This document shows, one piece after another, positions 45,105 to 53,347 of a stretch of DNA of 64,000 nucleotides. Source of the stretch: Catonia carolina (Eukaryota > Arthropoda > Insecta > Hemiptera > Achilidae); the NCBI GenBank assembly GCA_035578175.1, contig JAQMRL010000004.1, positions 40,257,401 to 40,321,400 on the forward strand. The letters run 5' to 3'. Below the pieces are notes generated by a model. That model was not told where the DNA came from, ran no database searches, and saw only the letters and a program-made list of their open reading frames with translations. A program made the position numbers and the translations under genes. Within the stretch, counting starts at the first letter, position 1, and each line of letters opens with the position of its first letter.

Positions 45105-46039
45105 ATAAATACCGATTATCCGAAATAATTGGGACATGACAATTTCGAATGACCGATTTTTTCGGATAAACGATCACACTTGGGAAAGGCAATAATAAAA
45201 AGGTAAATATACTTAAAAGTAAAAAATATCAAATTTAATAGTGGAAAAACAATGAAAATATTGTGAATTTATACAGAATCGTAATAAATAAAAATAAAAA
45301 TACGTTAGCTGGTCGCATTGGCGTAGTTGGTAACGTGCTCGCCTCTCATCATGCGGTCCTGAGTTTGAATCCCACTCAGGCACGGCATATTTTCATACGT
45401 TACAAAAATCATTTCATCCTCCATTGCATAAAGTTACACCCCAACGTCGTCGCTAATGACCGTTGCAGTTAAATAAATAAATAAAAATTAAAATAAATTA
45501 AAAATACGTTAAAATAAAATATTATCAGTTGTTATAAGAAAAAAAATCATCTACCTATTGCAGTTCATTGTTTCTAAAAAAAAATCGCTTATTTTGCGTT
45601 GTTTAACATTGTTCTTTCGTTTTAATGCTGCTAGATCCCTGACTCGTTATACAGTTAGGAAAGTAAAAAATTTTGCTTCAGGCTGCATTTCATATCAAAT
45701 TAAAGCTGTTTCTGACGCTTCAAATGCTTGATTATTACAAGTAGCCAAGGGTATTAGGTAATAGGGTATTCATAAAACGCAATTTTATGAATTTTTGTGA
45801 ACCAGTTAAATTCGCACAAACAGCCATTATGCGATCTTTACTGATCTTTAGACCGGGAGCAACTGATTCGCGTTTACTTGTTAATGTCTTTAAATTCATT
45901 AAAAGTTAACGACTTGTAGTACACGTAGCGTTGACTGCCATATTGAGTACAGTAATCGTACGTTTTCTACCTACACAATTTGCAGAAAAATAAAAAAACC
46001 AATTTCGGATAATCGATATTTAGGATAATTGAGATTTTT
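45105..46039. mobile_element. Possible pogo-like element with a nested SINE
   Basis: The left edge has ACCGATTATCCGAAATAATT and the inverse of the right edge has TATCGATTATCCGAAATTGG, an imperfect inverted pair with the TTATCCG signature of pogo-type ends. A tRNA-headed SINE lies inside at about 45305-45485. No transposase frame. The ends are approximate. Confidence 0.45.
45305..45485 (+). mobile_element. tRNA-headed SINE with AAAT-type tail
   Basis: GGCGTAGTTGGTAACGTGCT (A-box region) and GAGTTTGAATCCCACTCAGG (B box with a paired T-stem), then a body and TAAATAAATAAATAAAA. It differs from T1 and T2 in its body, so it may be a third tRNA-headed family. Confidence 0.7.
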
Positions 46040-46073
46040 AGGTCATCAGCCGAAACGCTGGTTTGAACGTCTA
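46040..46073 (-). mobile_element. R3 constant-end fragment, 34 bp
   Basis: Only the terminal hairpin segment of R3 is present (GGTCATCAGCCGAAACGCTG, GTTTGAACGTCTAA). It may be an extremely truncated retroposition event or a remnant left by rearrangement. Confidence 0.6.
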
Positions 46074-46075
46074 AG

Positions 46076-46160
46076 CAGTGGTTCTCAACGGGTGTATGCG
46101 GCACACTATTGTGCCGCGAGGTTACCTGGGTGTGCCGCGAAACTTCTGAGACTTCAATAT
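46076..46160. mobile_element. hAT-type terminal sequence
   Basis: CAGTGGTTCTCAACGGGTGT, then GCGGCACACTATTGTGCCGC and GGTGTGCCGCGAAACTTCTG is the familiar end of ZBED-related hAT elements (CAGTGGTTCTCAACC...GTGCCGCG). A short perfect palindrome GCGGCACA-CTAT-TGTGCCGC follows the tip. The matching far end was not found; the transposase remnant at 46640-47130 lies in the right direction to belong to it. Confidence 0.7.
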
Positions 46161-46267
46161 AAAAAAAAAGATCAATAAAGAATAATATCGAAGAACTTAT
46201 TTTATTTTATTTTTAACTTAACTTATTTTATTGGTTTACGCCTTAGAACAAAAGATTAGTTAGAGTT

Positions 46268-46625
46268 GTTTAGGTCATCATCCGAAACGCTGCTTTGAAC
46301 CTGTAGAGGTTTTACTAATAAAACGAGGAGTAAGGTGGTTTACCACTACCTTCTTCACTGAGTGGAAAAGTATGCTTATCAACATGCCGGGCCCTCTGAA
46401 AAGCACATATTTTTCACTCTGCAAATGACACCTTCATTTCATTCACCACAGGGTCTGGCTGTATAATAAAATTCAATACTTTCAGAGGAGATAACTCCGA
46501 TTAGTGTCTTCTACACCTCTGCCGCTGTTCTTAAATGATTCAGTCATTTAATTGGCTGACCATGTGATAAGAAACAGAACTATTTATTTTAGCCCTGCAA
46601 TTAACAAACAGATTGAGTGCAAATG
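46268..46625 (-). mobile_element. R3 retroposon, variable end shortened, 11-bp duplication
   Basis: Bounded by TAGTTAGAGTT at 46257-46267 and 46626-46636. The constant end is complete but the other end stops about 35 bp early (at GATTGAGTGCAAATG). Because the duplication abuts the shortened end, the truncation happened at insertion and not afterwards. It separates the hAT tip from the hAT transposase remnant. Confidence 0.9.
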
Positions 46626-46639
46626 TAGTTAGAGTTATT

Positions 46640-47130
46640 AATGAGAAACGTGCGCTTGTCGCTTCTAGTTTTTTATGTTGGTTAGTGTCGAAAAGCCCAG
46701 TTTGCACAGGTAGGTCGTTGAAAAATGTAACGGTATCCTGCTATCGTACTTTTTCTTCGCTAACACCCAGAACTTAAGAAGTGGTGGTTCATCCTATTTC
46801 AGTTGAAGTGATCTGTCTGTCTGAAGTTCTGAGAGCTGTTTTCTTTCTCCAAAGAAAGGTTAGTGGTGAATTCTGGGGACACAGCATATGAATTGCGCAC
46901 CCAGTCACTTGTCGACAGTGATTGATGGAAAATATTGTGCCTCGTTATTCTCTAGAGCCATAAGGTGATTTAGAACGAGTTCGGATGTTATTTTTCCGTG
47001 TGCATCTACCATTGAGGGAAAATCTTGTACCATGTTATTCTCAAGAGCTATGAGGTGATTTAGAACGAGTTCGGATGTTATGTTCCCATGTGCATCTACC
47101 TACGTTAGTGCGCCGCAGAAACTCTCTACA
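46640..47130 (-). pseudogene. hAT (ZBED-type) transposase C-terminal remnant
   Basis: On the minus strand: two 30-codon units starting VDAHGNITSELVLNHL and VDAHGKITSELVLNHL, then RNSYAVSPEFTTNLSLEKE, and after a shift EPPLLKFWVLAKKKYD and FSTTYLCKLGFSTLTNIKN. The FW...Y.....FSTTYLCxxGFSxxTxIKxxxR segment is the hAT C-terminal dimerisation motif as found in ZBED5-like proteins. Stops and one shift inactivate it, and the catalytic aspartates upstream are missing. R3 later split the element. Confidence 0.78.
46921..47100. repeat. 90-bp in-frame tandem duplication in the hAT remnant
   Basis: Two adjacent 90-bp units (46921-47010 and 47011-47100) share, among other stretches, GGTGATTTAGAACGAGTTCG and TGTGCATCTACC at their ends. 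The length is a multiple of three, so both units translate in the same frame. The units differ at about a dozen sites, so the duplication is not recent. Confidence 0.9.
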
Positions 47131-47149
47131 TAGGATAATGTGTTGTGTC

Positions 47150-47296
47150 AAAAAAAGAGCACAGCTTCCCCAAGAAACCAATCGCTAAAAACAAATATTT
47201 TGGGTTCAGGGAGTCTAAAAACCTGTATATCCGGTGAAAAATCGACATAAAACAATAGTTTCCTTCCTTTTATATTCATGTAGGGCAAGAAAAAGT
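47150..47296 (-). mobile_element. HINE-like 5' fragment, internally deleted
   Basis: On the minus strand the 5' terminus ACTTTTTCTTGCCCTACATG and hairpin lead through TTTTTCACCGGATATACAGG to TTTTTAGCGATTGG, which joins directly to TTCTTGGGGAAGCTGTGCTC from beyond the microsatellite. Confidence 0.8.
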
Positions 47297-48179
47297 AAAA
47301 ATATATCAGTAAAATATGGCTTTAATTGTTTACGATTAAATATTTATTCAAAATGTCTGGGTATAATAAATGTCTGGGGCTTGTAATGAGTTCTCTTCTG
47401 CATTAGATTTCTAACAATACTTGGAGCTGATCTTCTGCATTCACCTCCCTCCATAGTCACACCTCTAGCAATTCTAATTTTACTTTATCCTGCTTTCCCA
47501 ACATCCATGTAGTAAAAAGCTCTAAATGGTCGTTTTCACAATATTTTTGCTTATCTTAAAGTCTTTGAGATAAAATTTCTCTCTCAAATAATAAAATATT
47601 AATAACATGTTTGTTTATAATAACATCAAAAGTAAAAGCGGTAAGAAATCTGTAAATTATATTATTATTTTAAATTCAATTGACCGGAAGATGAAACGTC
47701 AAATAAAACAAATGAAATTTTATTTCCATTGTTGTAACATTGCAATTAAACTAATTAAAAATAGTCTAGACGTGAAATTATTGTAATACTTAAAGCTTAT
47801 TAAAGAAAATAATTCACATCCGGTTTCCGACATTTTAAACTGACCGCCTAAGTTATTTAATCAGTAACAATTGATATTAAGGTTGTCATGTCCATGCTTT
47901 TATTGTAAAAGAGTTTTATCAAAGCCAGTTCAGATTGGATTATTCTGGCGAAAAAATTATAGATCCTAATGCTTTGGCAATTATTTAGTAATTTAAATGG
48001 TAAATAAATCTACTAGTATTTGTGTTGTATGTAAATACGCTTAATAAAAACATGGGATCTGAATTTAAATGAGTTCTGTGAGTCGGCTACGCAGATAAAG
48101 TATCATATGCATATCTTCTTAAGAATTAAGATGCCGCTCAAGATTAAAATAACTTTTTTTTTACACCATGATTGGCGTT
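47297..48179. other. AT-rich, nothing recognised
   Basis: No frame or repeat family recognised. Confidence 0.5.
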
Positions 48180-48560
48180 TGCGCCCGGATTGTTATCCTT
48201 GGGACCCATTCGCACGAAGCTAGTATTAGCTGGTAGTTGACTTGCAGCTAGCAAAATAGCTTAATGGGAACGAACAACTAGCAGCTACTTTAGTTAAAGC
48301 GCTAATGACTTTGAACATGTTTTATTTACTAGCCCTAGTAAGGGAGAAAAATTCACGATTGACTAGCGCTAGTAAATTAGCTTGAGGTGAACGTTCGGAA
48401 ACGTTGCTAGTTTCTAAAAAACTATTGTACAACAGATGCTGTACAGCACAACTCATGTGTATCATCAAATATCTGGCATAAACAAGCTCCGTGGGAACCG
48501 TCTTCTACGCGCTAGTAGGTCCTGCCAGTACTAGCAGCTAGTAAACTAGAATCGTTGGAA
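48180..48560. other. CTAG-dense patch of unknown origin
   Basis: Twelve CTAG tetranucleotides lie between 48220 and 48549 (first at 48220, last at 48546), about ten times what this base composition would give. Many are extended as GCTAGT or ACTAGC, and words such as GGGAACG recur between them. There is no open frame and no clear tandem period. Nature unknown; a degenerate satellite or the edge of an old element is possible. Confidence 0.6.
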
Positions 48561-48899
48561 TATGCCATAACTCCTTACTATGGTAAATTAACTAACCTGG
48601 TTTGTTGATTTTTTCCGGATTTACTCTGTACTTTTTCTGTATGACAATAATAATTTTAGATGATATTTTAAGTTATAGCTCATTAAGGAGATACAAAAAA
48701 TAATAATATTATATAATATTTATTATATTAGGGTACATACACACTCTTTCTGTCCCTTATAAGTAGTAAAAAAATTTATTTTATTTTTTACCTCTCCGTG
48801 GTATCACATAAAGGATACGTATGCCGATCTTTAAAACTGTAGCTCTTCAAGAATGTATTAAAATAATATCTAAACGATTTTATTAGGCTATCTTAATTT
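48561..48899. other. AT-rich, nothing recognised
   Basis: No frame or repeat family recognised. Confidence 0.5.
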
Positions 48900-49400
48900 A
48901 CTCACCTCACTTTTATCCCTTAGGGACAAAAATGATCGAGATGTAAATTTTTCGGTTTCTCTATACAACCTACAAGGAACAAATATACCGAATTTCAGCT
49001 CTTTAAGTGACAGGGTAATAAGAGAATTGTAGTGATTGGTGACAATTTTTAAAATTTTCGTCTGTCGTATTCCTTTTTCCGTCCGTCTGTCAAATCCAGA
49101 TCTCAGAAACTACAAGAGATAGAAACAAACAGTTTTCGGATTCATAATTTATACAAAAAGTTAGTTGGTCTAAATTGAGTTGAAGTTCCAGTTTTGACCG
49201 AAAAAGGGCCAAACCGGATGTCATGAAATCAAAGTCGGAATTTGAAAACAAAAATAGTGTCATTCGATTCCTCTTAAAGAGTAGATACAGAAATCATTGG
49301 GTTTGAAGTTCCGATTTTGACCAGAAGTGGCCCAAAACTGGAAGTCAAGAAATCAAAGTTGGAATTTCGAAACTCCGACTTACGCGCATATATTTTTCGG
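48900..49400 (+). repeat. R8 repeat
   Basis: Two partly similar units of about 135-140 bp (from about 49130 and about 49280) share AAGTTCCAGTTTTGACC- or AAGTTCCGATTTTGACC-type cores followed by GTCATGAAATCAAAGTCGGA or GTCAAGAAATCAAAGTTGGA. The same order appears reversed at 36906-37640. The upstream part (TCAGCTCTTTAAGTGACAGG, CAGATCTCAGAAACTACAAG) seems to belong to the same element. Non-coding; class unknown. Confidence 0.65.
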
Positions 49401-51043
49401 TACCTCATTCGATTATAGTATTGTTTTTCTACACGAATTAACATTTTAAAATTTTATGCTAATTATTTTAAAATGGGTACTCCCATAATTTTATCATTAC
49501 ATGTTACGTAAGATACATTTTACTCAGTTTTTAATGGAGTCGAAAATAAGTACATTAATGAAAATAACACTAAAACACTATCAAATTTGACCAAGGTCAA
49601 ATAAATTTTAGAATTTAGGCATGATTTTTTCGAATGTATAACTTTTTCACATAAAAAGTGATATCGTAAAATTTGGGGTTTTTTAATGACACCTTCTTTA
49701 GCTTTTTCTATTGTTCGCAGTTAATTGTGTAAGATTTCAGCTATGCCTTACTGATTACTTTTAAATTTTTGAATGATTTATGGAGATATTAAGTCAAACC
49801 CATAAAACAAATAATATTAGGTTAACGAACTTTCCATTTCGTGAAAAATATCAACCAAATCTGATTGTATTAAAAGTAGCAGACTATTAAGTAACTTTAT
49901 AGTCAAGCTTTTAAATTGAAAATTGTCATGGCTAAAAATAACGTCTTTATTAAAAATGTTTAAATACTTTCGAGTCGTATGAATTAAGAATATCGATAGT
50001 CATGTATATGACAAACAATTTTAGAATGTATAAAAATGTTTTGGGTTTGATTGGGATTTGAACCAGAAATATTTCAGTAATCCAATAGGCTACGTAATTG
50101 ACTTTGGTTTAAAATATAAAGCATACATAAATTTCCATAAATAGCTATCTCTATTTTATATTTTTACTTACGCTTTAAATCAGTATTCTAATACGTTGGT
50201 TAAATTGATATTTTTTTCGATTAAATAAAATAAATCGAACGCCAAATAACACTCTGGTAAATTATTGGACTCTTGAAAAACTTAGACGTATCGAATAAGA
50301 ATTAAATTGATAAGAAAAAAGCTACTGCGTAGAATTTATCTCGTATTGTGTAGTAAATTCTGAAATACTACTGAATCAATCAATGCAATTTGACATTTCC
50401 CGGTGATTTATGCATTGTCAGCGGTTTCAGTTGACTGTGAATCATTCAGTACCGCTACGCTAATGGCAGTTGTGTCATTTACCGGAACATTTACCATTCA
50501 GTCCTTCTGTTCAATCTTTGCAAATGTGTTTCATGTAGTGAATTCGTGTAACGTAATTTTCTATAAGTTTTTACGGTAAAAATCTTTATTCACATTTCCG
50601 TTACCAATAAAACCATTTCTTCCCTTTAGAAAATCCGGGTACAAAAAATGAATTGTTAGAACAATTTGCAGAGTTTTAGTATAACTAGAAAGAATTACGA
50701 AATTATTGTTCAAATTTTTTAACATAGAAAGACAAAAAACGACAAATAATCTCACTATGGTGTCAAAATTTTTAATAACCTACCGACTCATTTAATAGAA
50801 CTTAAACTACATAAATTAAAAAATTAATCAAATGATCTTTCATTGAAAACCAATATTGTAATACCGTGACATTTATTCGAGGTCTTTTAGGATCCAGTTA
50901 TTTATAAATGACAAAAATTCCTTCTAAACTAATAACGAGTATTTATTAACAAATAAATAAATTAATTAATTTTAATTATTTATTTGTAAGTTGGGTCGTG
51001 TTAATTTTAGTGATAGGCTTGGTTTTACTCGAATGGTTTTAGC
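49401..51043. other. 1.6 kb AT-rich, little recognised
   Basis: Near 50045-50105 the minus strand has TGGTTCAAATCCCAATC, which is B-box-like and could be a worn SINE head. The 64-codon frame at 50561-50755 is hydrophobic with no known motif. Confidence 0.4.
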
Positions 51044-51102
51044 CAGGGCCGTTGAATAAGGAACGGCCGTTGAATAGGGCTGTTCCCTATTCAACGGCCC
51101 TG
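51044..51102. repeat. 59-bp inverted repeat, CAGGGCCG ends
   Basis: CAGGGCCGTTGAATA on the left pairs with TATTCAACGGCCCTG on the right; the word GGCCGTTGAATA also occurs a second time internally at about 51064. The whole could fold into a near-complete hairpin. It may be a solo pair of transposon tips (CAGGG... ends are common in hAT elements). Confidence 0.75.
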
Positions 51103-51129
51103 ATATTTAGCAGTGAAAATCATCATGTG

Positions 51130-51515
51130 TTTCACGAGCGACTATTCTTCTTCTATGTTTTAGGTTCCTATCCGTTTCGGAGGTTGGTCACCGTATAAAC
51201 AATCTGAATCTTACTCACTGCTGCTCGAAACAGCTGTGTTTTCGAGTACCACATTCCAGATTTTTCAATCAAAAATACGTCTTCTCCCCACGCTACATTG
51301 TCCAGCTGTTCTTCATTGCAATATGGATTACAGTAACCCATATCATTTCTTGTTGTACATTATGTGCCCCAAAATCTGGAGCTTCCTAATATTTATCATG
51401 CTCTTGACTTATTTTGATTTCTACATGCGTCTCAACACCACCTCATTAGAGACGCAATCCACCCAGGAGACTCGCAGCATCCTTTTGTAAAGCCACATTT
51501 CAAACGTTTCAAGTC
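51130..51515 (-). pseudogene. RTE-clade LINE C-terminal fragment
   Basis: The minus strand gives LMRKRLETFEMWLYKRMLRV, SWVDCVSNEVVLRRM, a stop, LQILGHIMYNKK, then after shifts RTAGQCSVGRRR and KTQLFRAAVSKIQIVYTVTN with LRNG and a stop. These align in order with the end of the intact protein at 53348-56329 (EAFEMWVYRRM, SWTERVTNMEVLRRM, YLGHVLRG, SVGRRR, FRATVSKVRI, HLRNG). It ends in GAAGAAGAA, like the intact copy. Inactive 5'-truncated relative. Confidence 0.85.
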
Positions 51516-51534
51516 TTTTTCTCATTAAATCATT

Positions 51535-51933
51535 GTTGTGTTGTTTAGGTCAACAGCAGAAAGGCTGGTTTGAACCTGTAGAGGTTTTACTAATTAAAAA
51601 CGAAAAGTGAGGTGGTTTACTATTGCCTTCCTCACTGAGTTGAAAGAGTAAGCTTATCAGCATGCCAGGCCCTCCGAAAAGCACCCACTTTCCACCCTAC
51701 AAATGACATCTTCACTTCATTCACCACAGGTTCTGGCTGTACAGTGAAATTAATCACTCTCAGATGAGATAACTCTGACTACTGTCTTTTACAGCTCTAC
51801 CTCTTCTGTTCTTAAACAGTTCAGTCATATAATTGGCTGACTGTATGATAAGAAACAGAACTATTTTTTGTAGCCATGGAACAAACGGATCGAGTGCAAT
51901 TAATTTAACACTCCACCTGCCCGTTATGGGCAT
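51535..51933 (-). mobile_element. R3 retroposon, full length with 11-bp duplication
   Basis: Bounded by ATTAAATCATT at 51524-51534 and 51934-51944. Complete from GTTGTGTTGTTTAGGTCAAC to CCTGCCCGTTATGGGCAT. Confidence 0.9.
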
Positions 51934-52309
51934 ATTAAATCATTAAGCCTCCAATAAAAAAAAAATTAAAAATGTATGGCTTTTTATGGCTCCACGCCAT
52001 AAAAAGAACCGAGAAAACATAGCATCGCAATAATCACATAGAACGACTATTACACGCAAGTAAAAATTGGTTTTGATGTACGATCTCTACGCGTCTTATA
52101 ATAAGACCCTTATTTTTTTAACTAATTTGTGGAAGGTTTGATTTATTGTTACTTAATCTATCAGTTTATTACAATGTTAGATTTACACGAACGAGAATGT
52201 TGGGTCCAAGACGATTAGTTTAATATCTCTGTACTAAATTCATGTCTGCTAAAAATGAGTTGCGCTTTTTTAATACTCGTTAGGTTATATAACTGTAACA
52301 GTAATGTTA

Positions 52310-52558
52310 GCCTATAACTAGTCAGAGTTATCTCTTCTGAGGGTAATGAATTTCATTATACAGCCAGACCCTGTGGTGAATGAAGTGAAGGTGTCTTCAC
52401 TGTGGAAAGTACTGTAGATGGTTTTCAGATGGCCCGGCATACTAATAGACATTTGTCCACTCATTGAGGAAGGCAATGGATCTACCACCTCACTCCTCGT
52501 TTTACTTAGTAAAGCCTCTTGAGGTTCAAACCACCCTTTCGGCTGATGACCTAAAAAA
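52310..52558 (+). mobile_element. R3 retroposon, truncated, opposite orientation, 12-bp duplication
   Basis: Bounded by ACAGTAATGTTA at 52298-52309 and 52559-52570. The constant end is intact (GGCTGATGACCTAAAAAAAC at the right), while the other end begins inside the element (ACTAGTCAGAGTTATCTC). The constant end carries a short A run here, like a poly-A tail, which supports reading R3 in this direction. Confidence 0.9.
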
Positions 52559-52570
52559 ACAGTAATGTTA

Positions 52571-53009
52571 TTAGTACTTCATTTATAAAAAAATATTTTT
52601 TATAAATTTAAAAGTAAGTTTTGTTATTTAGGAATAACAAGATCCTGAAGGAACTTGTAATAAACGTCACTCTACAATATTTTACGTGATAGTAAAATTT
52701 TTTATCGATATTTCAAATTAGAAATTAAATTTAAGGACGAATCTTAATTTAATTAAAATGTCGTCTTTTATTCCGTAAATTTCCAACTTCTGCATTTTCA
52801 ACTGAAAATGTTTAATGAATACTAAACTAAAAGTTTCGTTGTTCATGTATTCATTTAATATTAAGGTAAAAATAATGGGCAAACTTTTTCGCTACATTTT
52901 AATTTTTAAAGAAATGAGTTTTTTAGTTACATTGTACGTACTAGAAAAAATTTAAAAATTCGAAGCAAGGTAAATGTATAAGCTATGGTACACCTTTTTA
53001 ATAAATTAT
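52571..53009. other. AT-rich spacer before the RTE element
   Basis: No gene or repeat recognised. Confidence 0.5.
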
Positions 53010-53018
53010 ATAAGTAGT

Positions 53019-53347
53019 CTGTGTGGAGTTAGAGCTGGTCTCCCATCAGGCGCCTCCCCGGGTGGTGGATAGGGGAATGGTCACCAGATATGGTGGTTAC
53101 CGTAGAAGACGGGGCGAACCAAACACCAGCAAAACCGAGTGATTTCCGGTATAAGTAATCCCCCACTTACTGGCCAACGGCTCTTGGCGGATGAGCTGGT
53201 AGGTGGTAGGGCACTCCTTTGTCCTGGAGTTGAAAAATTGGCTCCAAAGGCGGATGAACCAGTAAATGGTCAACGGCGTAAGAATGTGGTAAGTAACGGG
53301 AACCCACCACATTAAAGACTCATTAGAGTTTCTCTAGTAAAGCAATC
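53019..53347 (+). promoter_or_regulatory. RTE 5' leader, probable internal promoter
   Basis: A 329-bp untranslated stretch, much richer in G+C than the surroundings, between the target duplication and the ATG. Non-LTR elements must carry their promoter downstream of the transcription start, so the promoter is inferred to lie here. No specific motif could be assigned. The words GGTGGATAGG and GGCGGATGA recur in variants. Confidence 0.5.

Noticed and set aside
51236..51490. 84-codon plus frame
   Set aside because: It is the antisense of the RTE C-terminal fragment at 51130-51515.
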